From Athripsodes cinereus (Eukaryota; Arthropoda; Insecta; Trichoptera; Leptoceridae), in contig OX388324.1 in NCBI GenBank assembly GCA_947579605.1, positions 20,343,746 to 20,407,745 on the forward strand: DNA of 64,000 nucleotides. Direction: 5' to 3'. Under the pieces are notes generated by a model that worked only from the letters and a program-made list of their open reading frames with translations, did not search any database and was not told where the DNA came from. How positions within the stretch are numbered: the stretch's first letter is position 1; every line of letters begins with the position of its first letter. Made by a program: the position numbers and the translations under genes. Below, one piece after another: positions 63,220 to 64,000 of this stretch.

Positions 63220-64000
63220 TACACAATATTTATAGAAAACTTTTTTTCTTTTCTTAGTTTGGTTTATAATTTTATGTAATTCTTGTGAATATCTACATAT
63301 TCAATTATTGTAATAGGGCAATACTTATTTCATCTGGTTACATTAAAAAAAAGTTGAGCAGGGCTACAAAAAACTAACAAATAATCAAAACGCGTGTCAG
63401 TGGATTGGGAAAATCCAATAATTGACAGCTGCTTTTAAACTGATTATGCAGAAATGTTTTTCACGTTTAGTTCTGTATACCTACCAACTGTATTTTCCAA
63501 AATAGTCAAATCCTATGAAAAGTGTGAAAAATGACGAGGAAAATAATTGTGCATACGGAAATCAGTCAAAATTTAATAAGTATTTAGGCTATACAAATAT
63601 TTAACTTTTAATGGATATGACCAGTTGCGATACCAAATCACACATGTGTTAATTAAAAACACGAAACTTTAAAACAAAATAATATATGAAAATAAACTGA
63701 ATTTTCAAGTTAAAATCGTTGAATGTAATGAAATGTATTCAATTTTGCCTTGCTTATATGTTTGTGTTTGGTGTTTGAATTTCTACATATTTATTATTAT
63801 TTTCATAACTCCTTTAATTGATGCCGATGATTTTACTTACTTGATTGACTTTACATACATACTCGTATATCATTCACTCAATTTAAATAACTGTTTTGCT
63901 CATATATTTTTATTATTTCAAACCTCAACCATGTTTCTAATCTGTTTATGTTTTGTAGCTTTTATGTACCTATTTGATGTCTTATTATTATTATAATTAT
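63220..64000. other. Non-coding stretch to the window end
   Basis: A+T-rich. An 87-codon frame (63733-63996) near the edge is hydrophobic and Phe/Leu/Ile-rich, without a family signature. It could continue beyond the window, so a gene cannot be fully excluded. Confidence 0.4.

Overview
This window reads as nuclear DNA of an arthropod, most likely an insect. It is strongly A+T rich, carries no operons or ribosome binding sites, and is packed with non-LTR retrotransposons, tRNA-derived SINEs, foldback/TIR elements and short interspersed repeats. One SINE (38.4 kb) has a body that resembles SINEs I associate with Lepidoptera, but that is memory-based and I do not assign an order with confidence. 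I found no host protein-coding gene, no genuine tRNA or rRNA gene and no CRISPR array. The window could be intergenic or inside a large intron.

Coding capacity is all transposon-derived. The centrepiece is an apparently intact, full-length I-clade-type non-LTR retrotransposon (8030-13812) with a zinc-knuckle ORF1, an endonuclease/RT/RNase H ORF2, an A-rich 3' end and a perfect 14-bp target-site duplication. A second long element (about 42.75-46.25 kb) encodes endonuclease plus RT without RNase H and is broken by one in-frame TAG. Two 5'-truncated RT copies lie at 22.87-24.29 kb (+) and 29.41-30.64 kb (-). The second has a near-identical 3' fragment at 59.2 kb. Degenerate C-terminal pieces of RTE-like and related LINEs (called A, B and H here) are scattered throughout.

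The rest is dominated by short repeats. Family C (about 250 bp, about 20 copies) is a retroposon with a TATAG-type 3' tail. Its best copy (48716-48972) is flanked by a 12-bp duplication. Its 3' terminus closely matches that of LINE-like family B, so B may be the source of its mobilising machinery. Other families are D (tRNA-derived SINE), E (foldback element, 3 copies), G (about 5 copies) and F (5 copies, with a GAAAGACGTCTCTCTC box, inverted arms and a conserved short peptide start). Several long palindromes (20.7, 35.8, 55.0, 59.6 kb) and TIR elements (48.6, 50.3, 61.3 kb) are present.

Layout: 1-8 kb SINE/LINE debris; 8-13.8 kb intact retrotransposon; 14-22.7 kb debris and a nested palindrome; 22.8-24.3 kb truncated RT; 24.4-29 kb debris, foldback E and a tandem duplication; 29.4-30.6 kb minus-strand RT; 31-42 kb SINEs, foldbacks and RTE tails; 42.7-46.3 kb one-stop LINE; 46.4-50.5 kb nested C/TIR elements and a retroposed insert; 50.8-64 kb LINE tails, palindromes and a degenerate RTE ORF. 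Family letters are labels of mine. All family calls rest on reading motifs by eye, with no database search.
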